64,000 nt of DNA from Corynebacterium tapiri (GCF_006334925.1 NZ_VDHJ01000010.1:62001-126000); one strand, 5' to 3'; positions 35,333 through 49,227 are shown, counted from the stretch's first letter. A program made the numbers and translations. Notes: a model not told the origin generated them from the letters alone.

Positions 35333-36277
35333 ATGACTGCCGTTGAAATCCTTAGCTCACGCGACGTCCCGTTAGGCGGGCCGCGGGCCATGACCGTCCG
35401 CAGAACGTTGCCCCAAAAGCAACGCTCTCTCATCGGCGCCTGGTGCTTTATCGACCACTACGGGCCCGACAATGTGTCTAAAAGCGGCGGCATGGACGTC
35501 GCACCCCATCCACACACCGGATTACAAACGGTGAGCTGGCTGTTTAGCGGAAACGTCATGCACCATGACTCCGGCGATCACCACGCCGTCGTCGTCCCGG
35601 GGGAGGTCAACCTCATGACCGCCGGGGCAGGCATCTGCCACTCGGAGGTCTCCACGCAGTCCACCACCGTGCTGCACGGAGTACAGCTGTGGACCGCCCT
35701 GCCCGATTCCGCTCGCCACGGCCAGCGTCGCTTCGATCACTTCCGCCCGCCGCGCACGCTTCTCGACGGCGGCCATGCCCTGGTATTCATCGGTGAATTG
35801 GCCGGGGCCCGCTCTCCTATTCCCACGTTTACTCCTCTGGTGGGCGCCGAGATCACCGTCGAGCCCCACAGCGAGGTGGTTCTCGGGCTCAATCCCGACT
35901 TCGAACACGGAGTGCTGGTCGATTCTGGAGACATCACTGTCGGCTCCACCCACGTCGAGGTCAGCGCGTTGGCCTATACAGGGGTCGGAGAGACGTCGAT
36001 AAGCATTGCGAATGCCTCCGACCACCCGGCGCGCCTCATCCTGATCGGAGGCGAGCCGTTTCGCGAGCAGATCGTGATGTGGTGGAACTTCCTCGGTCGC
36101 AGTCACGAGGAGATCGAGCAGTTCCGCCAACAGTGGGAACACCACGACGAGCGCTTCGGGCACACGCGTGGATATATTTCCCATGACCGTGAAGGCGTAG
36201 ACCGATTGCCCGCGCCGCCGCTACCGAACACCCGGTTAAGACCGCGAGTTAATCCAGCCCCGGTAGCTCGTACCTAA
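35333..36277 (+). CDS. Pirin-family protein
   Basis: A 314-residue bicupin. The N-terminal cupin contains the metal-binding pattern MDVAPHPHTGLQTVSWL (about 52-68) and GNVMHHDSG, then AGICHSEVS; the C-terminal cupin carries LILIGGEPFREQIVMWWNFLGRSHEEI, a pirin hallmark. Some bacterial pirins act as quercetinase-like dioxygenases and others bind proteins; the role here is open. It is followed after 16 bases by an AhpD-like gene, so the two may form a redox-related pair. Confidence 0.9.
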   Translation: MTAVEILSSRDVPLGGPRAMTVRRTLPQKQRSLIGAWCFIDHYGPDNVSKSGGMDVAPHPHTGLQTVSWLFSGNVMHHDSGDHHAVVVPGEVNLMTAGAGICHSEVSTQSTTVLHGVQLWTALPDSARHGQRRFDHFRPPRTLLDGGHALVFIGELAGARSPIPTFTPLVGAEITVEPHSEVVLGLNPDFEHGVLVDSGDITVGSTHVEVSALAYTGVGETSISIANASDHPARLILIGGEPFREQIVMWWNFLGRSHEEIEQFRQQWEHHDERFGHTRGYISHDREGVDRLPAPPLPNTRLRPRVNPAPVART

Positions 36278-36293
36278 CCCTTGAGAGGAACCA

Positions 36294-36758
36294 ATGACTC
36301 CTAACCACGGGCCTTACCTGGACAAGATTTTCCCCGACCTGTATTCCGCGCTGGGCAAGGTCAACGGGCAGGTAAAGAGGTTGATAAAGGAGGTTGACCT
36401 CGACCCGGCCCTGGTAGAGCTTGCCCTCGTGCGAGCCAGCCAAATCAATGGTTGCGCAGCATGCCTGTCTATTCATGTGCCGCGGGCGCGTCGTCTGGGA
36501 GTTGCCGAGACCAAGCTCGACATCCTGCCTTCCTGGCGGGAAACCGACGTCTTTAACCTCGAGGAGCGAACGGCCCTCGAGCTAGCTGAGCACATCACAC
36601 TCATGCCCGCAGGCGTGCGCAAGGCCGACGCTGCGGTCGACGCGCTACAGGTTTTCGCGGAGGAGCAGGTCGCCGTCTTGGAGTGGGCGATCGTGATGAT
36701 CAACAGCTACAACCGGCTGTCCATCATGTCGGGGCATCCTCCGCTCAGCGGCGACTAG
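36294..36758 (+). CDS. Carboxymuconolactone decarboxylase/AhpD-family protein
   Basis: A 154-residue protein with the AhpD-type active site NGCAACLSIH (about residues 44-53), a CxxC pair with a following histidine that usually works in thiol-peroxide reduction. The rest (LVRASQINGC, AEHITLM, EWAIVMINSYNRL) matches the CMD fold. Despite the family name it should not be taken as the aromatic-pathway decarboxylase; the CxxC suggests a thiol role. Its 3' end overlaps the convergent DUF4233 gene by four bases. Confidence 0.88.
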   Translation: MTPNHGPYLDKIFPDLYSALGKVNGQVKRLIKEVDLDPALVELALVRASQINGCAACLSIHVPRARRLGVAETKLDILPSWRETDVFNLEERTALELAEHITLMPAGVRKADAAVDALQVFAEEQVAVLEWAIVMINSYNRLSIMSGHPPLSGD

Positions 36759-37210
36759 CGTCGCTCTTCCCCTGTGCCCAGGTGTTGTGTGGTCAGCAGG
36801 CCACGCTTCATGCGCTCGATCAGGTTGGCTCTGAGGAAGAGCATGTACCACCACACCAGGCCAAAGATCACCATGATGGCGGTTACTGACCAGTGGACCA
36901 GGATGCCGCCAATGATTCCTACGAATTGCAGGGCAATAGCAGCCTTCATGCCCCAGGAGAATCGCTGCAGGAACGCTAGGACGACGTGCGCGAAGCCCAG
37001 CGCCACGATGAAGGCGATGTTGAACGGCGTCCACAGCGCACCCGAATCCACCTTGAGCACCACGGTCAGCGCCAGGAAGATCGTAATGGCCTCGAGGATG
37101 AGCATGCCGGAGACCACCCCGCGCAGACCCTTGAGGGGATCCTTGATGGGGACGCTTCCTGGACCCAGCGGGCCGACCTCAACACGCTGGTCACGGGAAC
37201 GAGCACTCAT
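36755..37210 (-). CDS. DUF4233 membrane protein
   Basis: A 151-residue protein with about four membrane helices (for example LILEAITIFLALTVVL and IAFIVALGFAHVVLAFL) and a basic C-terminus. DUF4233 proteins sit directly downstream of folC in many actinobacteria; here the ATG follows the folC stop with no gap (TAAATG). The function is unknown; the strict neighbourhood suggests coupled expression with folC. Confidence 0.85.
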   Translation of the reverse strand: MSARSRDQRVEVGPLGPGSVPIKDPLKGLRGVVSGMLILEAITIFLALTVVLKVDSGALWTPFNIAFIVALGFAHVVLAFLQRFSWGMKAAIALQFVGIIGGILVHWSVTAIMVIFGLVWWYMLFLRANLIERMKRGLLTTQHLGTGEERR

Positions 37211-38790
37211 TTACTGTGGGTCCTTTCCAAACATGGCGCGGGCCTGACCAGCAGTGACCACGGAGCCGGTAATGACGATGCCCGATCCTGACTGAATGTC
37301 CGCGTCCTCGGCGAGCTCGACGGCAAGCGCGTACGCGCCGGCGAGGTTGTCCATGACGTGGACGCGCTCCTCCCCGAATACGTCCCGGGCGGTCTCTGCA
37401 AGCTCGTAGGCATCCGTGGCGCGAGGCGAGATCGGCTGGGTAATGACGACCTCGCTAAGGCAGCTCTCCAGCTCGGTGAGGATGCCGCGGGCATCCTTTT
37501 CGCCCAGGATTCCGACGACGCCGATAAGCCGGGAGAAGTCGAAATCGCGCTCGATGGCCTGCGCCAGGGCACGCGCACCATGGGGGTTGTGAGCGGCGTC
37601 GATAAGCGTCGCCGGAGTGGAGCGCACCCGCTCCAAGCGCCCCGGAGAGACGCACTGCGCGAATCCCTTGCGGACGGTGTCGATGTCTAGCGGACGCCCG
37701 GTTCCCGCGCCGAAGAAAGCCTCTACTGCTGCCAGGGCAATCGCCGCGTTGCGGGCCTGGTGCTCTCCCGCCAGGGGCAGGAAGATCTCGGTGTAGTCCC
37801 CACCGAGACCGCGCAGGGTGAGCATCTGGCCGCCCACCGCGAGCGTGGATTCCACCACTCCGAACTCACTTCCGGCGCGAGCGACCGAGGCATCCACCGA
37901 GATAGCGCGTTCCAAAACGACCTTTAGTGCTTCTGGTTCTTGCTCGGCGACGATCGCCACGTTGTCGGGAGGGGTGAGCAGGTCGTCCTTATCCCAGCGG
38001 GACTTGATGATCCCCGCCTTCTCCCCCGCGATCTCCTCCAAGGTCTCGCCAAGGTAATCCGTGTGATCGAGGCCAATGGGCATGACCACGGCGACGTCCG
38101 AGCTGATCACGTTGGTGGCATCCCAAGTGCCACCCAGTCCCACCTCGACCACGGCCACATCAACCGGGGCGTCGGCGAAGGCACTGTAGGCGATGGCGAT
38201 GAGCACCTCGAACATGCTCATCGGATGCTCGCTGCGCTCGTCGACCATGCGCACGAACGGCAGGATCTCCTCGTAGATGCGCACGAAGTCCGCCGGGTGG
38301 ATCGGCTCGCCGTCGATGCCTATGCGCTCGGTGATGGACTGCAGGTGCGGACTCGTAGTCCGGCCCGTGCGCCGGTGGAAGGCGCGCAGCAAAGACTCCA
38401 CCATGCGCGCGGTCGAGGACTTGCCGTTGGTGCCCGCAATGTGGATCGAGGCAAAGGTCTTCTCGGGCGAACCCAGGAAGTCCATAAGCAGGCGGATGCG
38501 ATCCAACGAAGGGTCGATCTTGGTTTCGGGCCATCGCGCCAGGAGCTCCTGCTCGACCTCCGCCAGGCGCACGCGATCAGCCTCGGTGATTTCGCGGGAG
38601 ACCACCTCGGGGTTTTCCTGATGAGACTCCCCCAAGTTCAGGCTCAGCCCGTGATCCTCCACGCTGATGCGCCCGAACTCGGTGTCCAGAACGTCGTGCT
38701 CCTCCTCTGGGGACTCAGCGTGGGCCTGCTCCAGGGCCTGACGCAGCTGCTCCAGGTCGGGCCCGGTAGAGGGCTCGTCGTGTGCTCCCA

Positions 38791-38791
<1 letters not shown>
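37211..38791 (-). CDS. folC: Folylpolyglutamate/dihydrofolate synthase
   Basis: A 526-residue Mur-ligase-fold enzyme that adds glutamate to folates. The P-loop is IHIAGTNGKSSTARMVESLL, followed by FRRTGRTTSPHLQSITERI, VVEVGLGGTWDATN, GLDHTDYLGETLEEIAGEKAGII and TLIDAAHNPHGARALAQAI. The N-terminal 70 residues are an acidic extension. The GTG start overlaps the valS stop by one base (TAGTG), so valS, folC and the DUF4233 gene form an operon. It is the second Mur-type glutamate ligase in the window but clearly folate-specific. Confidence 0.95.
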
Positions 38792-41499
<2,708 letters not shown>

Positions 41500-41545
41500 C
41501 ATATCGGGAGTGCAAAATTTGCCCTGCACCCCAGCCGTCTGCGCG

Positions 41546-42646
<1,101 letters not shown>

Positions 42647-42696
42647 CTACTTTTCATAGTGACATCGATGACCACACGCCGAGAGGTGAAGAGAGC

Positions 42697-43458
42697 ATGG
42701 ACAACGCAACTGATGAGGCCACCACAACGTCGGTAAGCCCTGACCATGTTCTCTCCGTTGCCGTGACCATGTTCTCCGAGAGCGGGTACAAAAACACCAA
42801 GCTCGAGGCGATCGCCAAGGCATCGGGAATGACCAAGCGCATGATTCACTACCACTTCGGCGACAAGCGTGGGCTCTATGCGCGCGCGGTGACGGCAGCG
42901 ATTGAACGCCTCCACGTCCCGGAGCAGGACTTGGACTTTGAGTCAACGGTTCCGGTGGATGGGGTTCGTTCGCTTATCGACGCCCTGTTCAACACCTTTG
43001 AAGCGCACCCCGAGTCGGTGCGCCTGCTGCTGTGGGAAAGCCTGGCTGGCCCGACTCGCGCCACGGAGCAACTACCGTTCAGCGACGAGTCCAACATGAC
43101 CCTGTACCTGGACCGCCTGCTCCTGCTCGGGCAGGAGGCTGGAGCCTTCCGGCCCGGTATCTCCGCGCTCGACGTGTACAGCATTTTCACGTCGCTGATG
43201 TTCTACCGCATCTCCAACAGCAAGCTCATCGTCAACCTGTATGGCATTGACCTGCAGGATGAGGCGAACACGGTGGGAATGCGTCGCCTGATTACCGACG
43301 CCGTGCTGTCCTTCCTGACGTCGAACATGGCCAATACGGGAGAGACGAGCTACATCACCCGCCCGGCAGGCAATAGCGAATCCGCCGACGCCAGCGATTC
43401 TCTCTACGGCGACGGCGGATCGAACTTGAGCGATTCCGTCATTTTTATTGACGAATAA
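42697..43458 (+). CDS. TetR-family transcriptional regulator
   Basis: A 253-residue regulator with the DNA-binding segment YKNTKLEAIAKASGMTKRMIHYHFGDKRGLYARAV (about residues 32-66). The C-terminal domain is large, and the last 40 residues are Ser/Asp/Gly-rich and probably disordered. The ATG at 42697 has GAGAGGTGAAG upstream; a TTG at 42643 would add a poor leader. It is divergent from mdh and might control it, but no effector can be named. Confidence 0.86.
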   Translation: MDNATDEATTTSVSPDHVLSVAVTMFSESGYKNTKLEAIAKASGMTKRMIHYHFGDKRGLYARAVTAAIERLHVPEQDLDFESTVPVDGVRSLIDALFNTFEAHPESVRLLLWESLAGPTRATEQLPFSDESNMTLYLDRLLLLGQEAGAFRPGISALDVYSIFTSLMFYRISNSKLIVNLYGIDLQDEANTVGMRRLITDAVLSFLTSNMANTGETSYITRPAGNSESADASDSLYGDGGSNLSDSVIFIDE

Positions 43459-43490
43459 GGCTTAGAGCCTTTGCGGCCCTAGGCCGTTTT
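43457..43490. terminator. Twin hairpins between convergent TetR and clpX genes
   Basis: AAGGCT-TAG-AGCCTT (43457-43471) is followed directly by CGGCC-CTA-GGCCG and TTTT (43474-43490). The second hairpin plus T run can end the plus-strand transcript; both together occupy the 20-base gap between the stop codons and run slightly into the clpX 3' end. Terminator function is likely but the stems are short. Confidence 0.45.
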
Positions 43491-44762
43491 CTCGTCGACG
43501 TCCTCATCCATCACCAAGCGCGGTGACTGCTCTCCACGCACGGCCTCCTTGGTGACCACGACCTCGCGCAGGTTCTCCTGATCCGGCACATCGAACATGA
43601 CGGGGACCAAAATGTCTTCCATGATTGCGCGCAGTCCGCGCGCACCTGTCCCCCGGTCAAGGGCCTTCTCCGCGATGGCCTCGAGCGCGTCGGGCTCAAA
43701 GCGCAGATGCGCGTCATCCATGGCAAACAGCCGCTCGTACTGCTTGACCAGGGAATTCTTTGGCTCGGTGAGCACGCGAACCAGCGAGTCCTTGTCCAGA
43801 TCTTCCACCGTCGCCACGACGGGGAGTCGCCCGATGAACTCGGGGATGAGACCAAACTTCACCAGGTCCTCAGGCATGACCTTGCTGAAGAGATCGTGCT
43901 CCTGGCGATCAGCCGCTGCGTCCAGCTCCGCGCCGAACCCCAGGCCCTTCTTGCCCACACGCTCCCCGACGACCTTTTCCAATCCAGCGAAAGCCCCGGC
44001 CACGATAAAGAGCACGTTGGAGGTATCCAGCTGGATGAATTCCTGGTTTGGGTGCTTGCGCCCGCCCTGCGGAGGGATGGAGGCAACAGTGCCCTCCAAG
44101 ATCTTCAGCAGTGCCTGCTGCACGCCCTCGCCCGAGACATCGCGCGTGATGGAGGGGTTGTCGGCTTTCCGGGAAATCTTATCGACCTCATCCACGTAGA
44201 TGATGCCGCGCTGCGCCCGCTCGACGTCGAAGTCAGCCGCCTGCAGCAGCTTGAGCAGGATGTTCTCCACATCCTCGCCCACGTACCCCGCCTCGGTCAG
44301 GCTGGTGGCATCCGCGATGGCGAAGGGCACGTCGAGCATGCGCGCCAGAGTTTGCGCCAAGTAGGTCTTGCCAGAACCGGTCGGGCCCAGCATCAGGATG
44401 TTCGACTTGGCAATCTCCACGTCCTCGTCGGACTTCTTGCGCCTGCCTGCAACGGACTCCGCCCGCACGCGCTTGTAGTGGTTGTACACCGCCACCGAGA
44501 GCGTGCGCTTGGCGGCCGTCTGCCCAATGACGTACTGGTCGAGGAAGGCGGAGATCTCGGAGGGGCGGGGCAGCTTCTTTTCCCCACCTGCGGATTCGGT
44601 GGTGGGCTGGCCGAGCTCCTCTTCGATGATCTCGTTACACAGCTCGATGCACTCGTCGCAGATGTACACGCCGCCACCGGCGATCAACTTCTTCACCTGC
44701 TTCTGGCTCTTTCCACAGAAGGAGCACTTCAACAGCTCGGCGCTTTCTTGCATGTGTGCCAT
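43479..44762 (-). CDS. clpX: ATP-dependent Clp protease ATP-binding subunit ClpX
   Basis: A 427-residue AAA+ unfoldase that feeds ClpP. The zinc-binding domain has C13, C16, C35 and C38 ([17 protein letters not shown]), the Walker A is GPTGSGKT at 126-133, Walker B is [11 protein letters not shown], and the substrate-pore and ClpP-binding loops ([24 protein letters not shown]) are present. Length is typical. The clpP genes, usually near clpX, are not in this window. Confidence 0.97.
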   Translation of the reverse strand: MAHMQESAELLKCSFCGKSQKQVKKLIAGGGVYICDECIELCNEIIEEELGQPTTESAGGEKKLPRPSEISAFLDQYVIGQTAAKRTLSVAVYNHYKRVRAESVAGRRKKSDEDVEIAKSNILMLGPTGSGKTYLAQTLARMLDVPFAIADATSLTEAGYVGEDVENILLKLLQAADFDVERAQRGIIYVDEVDKISRKADNPSITRDVSGEGVQQALLKILEGTVASIPPQGGRKHPNQEFIQLDTSNVLFIVAGAFAGLEKVVGERVGKKGLGFGAELDAAADRQEHDLFSKVMPEDLVKFGLIPEFIGRLPVVATVEDLDKDSLVRVLTEPKNSLVKQYERLFAMDDAHLRFEPDALEAIAEKALDRGTGARGLRAIMEDILVPVMFDVPDQENLREVVVTKEAVRGEQSPRLVMDEDVDEKTA

Positions 44763-44891
44763 GTGGAGGTGTGTTACTCGCTTCCCAATTGGTGGCCTCT
44801 AGGAGTAGATCGCCCCCACTTTAGTACTTGCGCAGGCTCAGGTTAAGGGCGGCTCGCTCATGCCCCTTTGCCCTGCTCGAAACGCCAGGCC

Positions 44892-45536
44892 CTAGGCGGG
44901 AAGCTCAACCGCGAAAGGGGCCTGCGTCACCTTGCGCACCGACTCCTCAGTCTCTCCTTCGGCCAGATCAATCAAGGTCAACCCCTGCGTGGGATCGACC
45001 CGGAAGACGGCGTGATCGGTCACGATGAGATCCACGCACTTTGCTCCGGTCAGCGGCAACGTGCAGGCCTCCAAGACCTTCGAGTCACCATTCTTGGTGG
45101 TGTGGCTCATCATGAGGATGATCTGCTTGGCTCCGTGCACCAGGTCCATGGCTCCGCCCATGCCCTTGACCATTTTTCCGGGGATCATCCAGTTGGCCAG
45201 GTCGCCGTATTGCGAGACCTCCATGGCCCCCAGAACCGCAACGTCGACAGCACGGGAGCGGATCATGCCAAAGGATGCGGAAGAGGAGAAAAACGAGGCG
45301 CCATCAGCCGCTGTGATCGTTTCCTTACCGGCGTTGATCATCTCTGGGTCCAGCTCATCTTCCGTGGGGTAGCGCCCGACCCCGAGGATGCCGTTCTCGG
45401 AGTGGAGAATCACCTCCTTGTCGGCTGGCAGGTACCCGGGGATAAGCGTCGGCATACCGATTCCCAGGTTGACATATTGGCCGTCGACAAGCTCCTGCGC
45501 GACGCGTTGAGCCATCTGCTGCTTGGTCCAGGTCAT
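44892..45536 (-). CDS. pcaJ: 3-oxoadipate CoA-transferase subunit B
   Basis: A 214-residue beta subunit of the CoA transferase that moves CoA from succinyl-CoA to 3-oxoadipate. The catalytic glutamate lies in [12 protein letters not shown] (SENG motif), and [30 protein letters not shown] and [12 protein letters not shown] are family hallmarks. The ATG at 45536 starts one base after the pcaI stop, so the two subunits are co-translated. The general 3-oxoacid transferases (ScoAB) are close relatives; the pca neighbourhood supports the oxoadipate role. Confidence 0.93.
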   Translation of the reverse strand: MTWTKQQMAQRVAQELVDGQYVNLGIGMPTLIPGYLPADKEVILHSENGILGVGRYPTEDELDPEMINAGKETITAADGASFFSSSASFGMIRSRAVDVAVLGAMEVSQYGDLANWMIPGKMVKGMGGAMDLVHGAKQIILMMSHTTKNGDSKVLEACTLPLTGAKCVDLIVTDHAVFRVDPTQGLTLIDLAEGETEESVRKVTQAPFAVELPA

Positions 45537-45537
45537 G

Positions 45538-46290
45538 CTAAGCCTCCTGCTCGGTAAGGGTACGGTTTTCGATCCCGGTTTCCTGCTCACCTACGACCAC
45601 GATGCGATCGACGTAGATCCCGGGGACGTGGACATCGTCGGGGTCGATTGCGTCGACAAGGTGCTCGACCTGAGCAATGGTCACGCGCCCGCTCATGGCT
45701 ACGTCCGGGTTGAAGTTGCGGGCCGTCTTGCGGAAAACGAGGTTGCCATAGCGATCCGCCTTGTGCGCATGGACCAGCGCAAAATCGGCTTGGATTGCCT
45801 CCTCTAACACGAAGAGCTCGCCGCCAAACTCGCGCGTCTCCTTCGGGCGGGAGAACTCCGCGACGCTGCCGTCAGAGTTGTAGCGAGCGGGTAGGCCGCC
45901 TTCGGAGAGCTGGGTGCCCACCCCGGCCTTGGTGTAGAAGGCAGGGATCCCTGCTCCCCCGGCGCGTAAACGCTCTGCCAGGGTGCCCTGCGGAGTGAAC
46001 TCGACGGTCAGCTCTCCGGCCAGGTATTGGCGGGCGTATTCCTTGTTGGACCCGATGTAGGAACCGATGGAGCGAGCGATGCGCTTGTCTTCCAGCAGCA
46101 AACCTAGGCCGAAGCCGTCTGTTCCCAGGTTGTTGGAGATGACGGTGAGCTCGCTGGCTCCTTGCTTGCGAAGAGCGTCGATAAGCCGAGCCGGGATACC
46201 GACGAGCCCAAAGCCGCCGACTGCAATGGAGGCGCCATCGGGGATATCGGAAACGGCTGCCGTGGGGGAATCAATCGTTTTGTCCAGCAT
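45538..46290 (-). CDS. pcaI: 3-oxoadipate CoA-transferase subunit A
   Basis: A 250-residue alpha subunit. [23 protein letters not shown] near the N-terminus and [21 protein letters not shown], then [28 protein letters not shown], are typical CoA-transferase alpha-subunit motifs. The ATG at 46290 (MLDKTID) gives a normal length; an upstream start at 46335 would run through the operator region shared with pcaR. It is divergent from pcaR-pcaF-pcaD. Confidence 0.93.
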   Translation of the reverse strand: MLDKTIDSPTAAVSDIPDGASIAVGGFGLVGIPARLIDALRKQGASELTVISNNLGTDGFGLGLLLEDKRIARSIGSYIGSNKEYARQYLAGELTVEFTPQGTLAERLRAGGAGIPAFYTKAGVGTQLSEGGLPARYNSDGSVAEFSRPKETREFGGELFVLEEAIQADFALVHAHKADRYGNLVFRKTARNFNPDVAMSGRVTIAQVEHLVDAIDPDDVHVPGIYVDRIVVVGEQETGIENRTLTEQEA

Positions 46291-46329
46291 GCTGCCCCAA
46301 CATAGCCGTTGACCACTCTGCGCACAAGG

Positions 46330-46344
46330 GTTCACAATGCGAAC
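46330..46344. promoter_or_regulatory. Probable PcaR operator GTTCACAATGCGAAC
   Basis: A 15-base imperfect palindrome, GTTC at one end and GAAC at the other, lies between the divergent pcaI and pcaR starts. Its pattern and place fit sites bound by IclR-type PcaR proteins in corynebacterial 3-oxoadipate regulons. The effect (repression or activation) cannot be read from sequence. Confidence 0.6.
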
Positions 46345-46402
46345 ACTTTCGGCTAGGGTGCGTTGTATCGCTTAGACCCCATCGACGCGAAGGAGGCTCG
46401 TT

Positions 46403-47215
46403 TTGGGCGCTCAACCTGAAGCCCCGGGCGCTACGGGACCCTCTGCAGAGGCGCACCCCAGCGTGCAATCCCTCGTCCGAGGCTTGAACGTCATCCGTTC
46501 TTTTAATGCACGTCACCCGCGCCAAAGCCTGGCGCAGGTCGCCGACCGCACCGACCTTGCCCGCGCGACTGCCCGGCGCTTCCTGCTCACCCTGGTCAAT
46601 GAGGGTTACGCCGATACCGACGGGTCGGAGTTTTGGCTCACACCGCGGGTTCTAGAGCTGGGGTATTCCTACATGTCGGGACTCGGCCTGCCTTCGATTG
46701 CACAACCGCGCTTGGAACAGCTCTCCCGGCAAGTCGGCGAGTCGGCCTCGATGTCAGTGCTCGACGAGGACGAGATTGTCTATGTCAACCGCGTTCCCGT
46801 TCGCCGCATCATGACGGTGTCCATCACCATTGGCACGCGCTTTCCCGCGCTGACCACGTCGATGGGCCGTGTCCTCCTGGCTTTCCACGATGCCGCACGC
46901 ATCTCGCAGCTCTTAAAGGATGCCGAGCTCACTCCCCTAACCCCGCACACAAAGACCACGCCTCAGGCCCTGCGCGCCGAACTCGAACAGGTACGCAGCC
47001 AGGGTTTTTCCATCGTGGATCAAGAACTCGAGGCCGGCCTGCGCTCGGTGGCAGCTCCGGTGTACTCCCCTACCGGAGAGGTCATCGCGGCCATCAACGT
47101 CTCCACCCAGTCGTCCCAGTACGACCTCACTGAGCTGCACGACCGCATTCTCACCCCGCTCCTGCAGACCGCGCGCGACATCAGCGCCGATCTCTCCGCC
47201 GCCCAGTTGCACTAA
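46403..47215 (+). CDS. pcaR: IclR-family regulator of the 3-oxoadipate pathway
   Basis: A 270-residue regulator. The N-terminal winged helix is HPSVQSLVRGLNVIRSFNARHPRQSLAQVADRTDLARATARRFLLTL (about 18-64), followed by an IclR effector domain (ASMSVLDEDEIVYVNRVPVRRIM; SIVDQELEAGLRSVAAPV; AINVSTQSSQYDL). The start is a TTG at 46403, chosen because a full AAGGAGG lies six bases before it and no better start exists. It heads pcaR-pcaF-pcaD and is divergent from pcaIJ, the layout known in Corynebacterium glutamicum. Confidence 0.93.
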   Translation: MGAQPEAPGATGPSAEAHPSVQSLVRGLNVIRSFNARHPRQSLAQVADRTDLARATARRFLLTLVNEGYADTDGSEFWLTPRVLELGYSYMSGLGLPSIAQPRLEQLSRQVGESASMSVLDEDEIVYVNRVPVRRIMTVSITIGTRFPALTTSMGRVLLAFHDAARISQLLKDAELTPLTPHTKTTPQALRAELEQVRSQGFSIVDQELEAGLRSVAAPVYSPTGEVIAAINVSTQSSQYDLTELHDRILTPLLQTARDISADLSAAQLH

Positions 47216-47235
47216 AGAAAAGGACCTCAACACCC

Positions 47236-48465
47236 ATGAACACGCCGCACACCCCAAACGACGTTGTCATCTGCCAGCCCCTGCGCACCCCAGTGGGCCG
47301 CTACGGAGGAGTTTTCCGCGAGATCCCCGTGCAGGAACTAGCAAGCACCGTGGTCAAGGCCGTGGTGGAGCGCTCCGGCATTTCACCGTCAGAGATCGAC
47401 GACCTCATCCTCGGCCAGGCCGCTCCTAGCGGTGCTGCTCCCGCACTCGGCCGAATCGTCGCCCTGGATTCCGGGCTGGGCGATGCTGTCCCCGGAATGC
47501 AACTCGATCGCCGTTGCGGTTCCGGACTGCAAGCGATTGCCACCGCAGCTGCTCACATCCAATCCGGGGCCGCCGAGCTCATCATCGCTGGTGGCGCAGA
47601 ATCTATGTCTCAGACCGAATACACCGTGGACGCAGACGTGCGATGGGGCAAGAAGGGCGGCAACATGGTGTTTCGCGATCGCCTCCAGCAGGCGCGCGAG
47701 ACCGCAGGCGGAAAGAACCACCCGATTCCCGGAGGCATGATCGAGACGGCAGAAAACCTTCGCGAGCACTACGGCCTCGGCCGCGCAGAACAAGACGCAC
47801 TCGCCGCTGAGTCGCATCGGCGCGCCGTTGCTGCACAAGAGAACGGGCTTTTCGACGCCGAAATCGTCCCGGTCACAGTTCCCCAGCGCAAAGGTGACGC
47901 CTTGATAGTTACCCAGGATGAGCACCCGCGGCCAGGAACCACAGTGGACAAGCTGGCCAAGCTCAAACCAGTCATGAAGGTCGACGGGGCCACCGTCACT
48001 GCCGGCAATGCCTCCGGCCAGAACGACGGAGCGGCCGCCATGATCGTCACCACCAGGGCGAAGGCACAGAAACTGGGACTGCGCCCGATTGCTAGCCTGC
48101 GCGGCTGGGCCCTGGCGGGAGTTGCGCCGGAGACGATGGGGATTGGGCCGGTCAAGGCCGTCGAAAAGCTCTTTTCTCGCCTGGGCATGTCATTCGAGGA
48201 CATCGACCTCATCGAGTTGAACGAGGCTTTCGCCGCCCAGGCCCTTGCTTGCCTGCAGGAATGGGGTATTTCTGCGGAGGATGAGCGGCTGAACGTTACC
48301 GGTTCCGGAATCTCCATGGGGCATCCGGTGGGTGCCACTGGAGCGCGCATGGTGGTCACCGCAGCTCATGCGCTCGCACGTTCTGCCGATAAGTCCACGG
48401 CCTTGGTCACCATGTGCATCGGCGGCGGACAAGGCCTTGCTGCTGTGATTGCAAAGGAGGATTAA
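47236..48465 (+). CDS. pcaF: 3-oxoadipyl-CoA thiolase
   Basis: A 409-residue thiolase that splits 3-oxoadipyl-CoA to succinyl-CoA and acetyl-CoA, ending the pathway. The acylated cysteine is C94 in QLDRRCGSGLQAI, with the second active-site histidine in GHPVGATGARM and cysteine in MCIGGGQGLA near the C-terminus; NELNEAFAAQAL-type residues (LIELNEAFAAQAL) are present. It follows pcaR after 20 bases and ends directly at the pcaD start (TAAATG). A general acetyl-CoA acyltransferase is the alternative; context favours pcaF. Confidence 0.93.
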   Translation: MNTPHTPNDVVICQPLRTPVGRYGGVFREIPVQELASTVVKAVVERSGISPSEIDDLILGQAAPSGAAPALGRIVALDSGLGDAVPGMQLDRRCGSGLQAIATAAAHIQSGAAELIIAGGAESMSQTEYTVDADVRWGKKGGNMVFRDRLQQARETAGGKNHPIPGGMIETAENLREHYGLGRAEQDALAAESHRRAVAAQENGLFDAEIVPVTVPQRKGDALIVTQDEHPRPGTTVDKLAKLKPVMKVDGATVTAGNASGQNDGAAAMIVTTRAKAQKLGLRPIASLRGWALAGVAPETMGIGPVKAVEKLFSRLGMSFEDIDLIELNEAFAAQALACLQEWGISAEDERLNVTGSGISMGHPVGATGARMVVTAAHALARSADKSTALVTMCIGGGQGLAAVIAKED

Positions 48466-49227
48466 ATGCTGTTGCACTCTGTCTCTTATGGCGATGGCGA
48501 TGTCCCCGTCGTTTTCCTCGGCTCCATCGCTTCCACGACCGACATGTGGCTGCCTCAGCTCGATGCGCTGAGTGGCACCCGACGCGTTATCGCGCTCGAC
48601 CACCGCGGGCATGGGAATTCTCCCGACCCTGCGCATACACCCGGTCAGACAACGTTTGAGGACCTCGTTGCTGACGTCCACGAAACCCTCGATGACCTGG
48701 GGGTTGGGGACTACGACGTGGTTGGCTTATCCCTCGGAGGGGCTTTAGCGCAGCATCTGGCTGCCACGGATCCCCGGGTCCGCCGAGCCGCGTTCCTGTG
48801 CACCGCCACCAGTTTTGGCGGCGAGAAGAAGTGGCGTGACCGCGCGGAGCTCACCCGCACGCAGGGAATGACCCCCATGGTGGATGCAGTGGTCGGACTG
48901 TGGGTGAGCACGGAGTTCTCGCAGACTCACCCAGCGACGACCGACTTCTACCGCCGCATGGTCGCCTCCACCCGAGGCTCCGGCTACGCCGAATGTGCGG
49001 AAGGGCTGGCCCGTTTTGATTCCACTCCGTTGCTGGGTGAGATCACCTGCCCCGTGCTGACGATTGCCGGTGATCAGGACGAGTCCACACCCCCGGCGGC
49101 GCTGGAGCAGATTGCCCGAGGCGTAGGCGGAGATTCACAGCAGGTCGTTGTCCAAGGCGGTCACGTGCCCACAGTGGAATCGGCTGACGCCGTGAATTCT
49201 GCCTTGAAGGAGTTCCTGACCAATTAG
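48466..49227 (+). CDS. pcaD: 3-oxoadipate enol-lactonase
   Basis: A 253-residue alpha/beta hydrolase that opens 3-oxoadipate enol-lactone. The nucleophile is S89 in VVGLSLGGALAQ, the acid is probably the aspartate in AGDQDESTP, and the histidine is in GGHVPTVESADAV near the end. HRGHGNS (46-52) is the typical PcaD loop. It lacks the C-terminal decarboxylase fusion (PcaL form) seen in some actinobacteria. It receives the product of both the catechol and protocatechuate branches; only the catechol branch is seen here. Confidence 0.92.
   Translation: MLLHSVSYGDGDVPVVFLGSIASTTDMWLPQLDALSGTRRVIALDHRGHGNSPDPAHTPGQTTFEDLVADVHETLDDLGVGDYDVVGLSLGGALAQHLAATDPRVRRAAFLCTATSFGGEKKWRDRAELTRTQGMTPMVDAVVGLWVSTEFSQTHPATTDFYRRMVASTRGSGYAECAEGLARFDSTPLLGEITCPVLTIAGDQDESTPPAALEQIARGVGGDSQQVVVQGGHVPTVESADAVNSALKEFLTN

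Noticed and set aside
36294..36758. The CMD-family gene as the pcaC decarboxylase of the protocatechuate pathway
   Set aside because: It carries the AhpD-type CxxC motif and lies far from the pca genes next to a pirin gene, so a thiol-redox role fits better.
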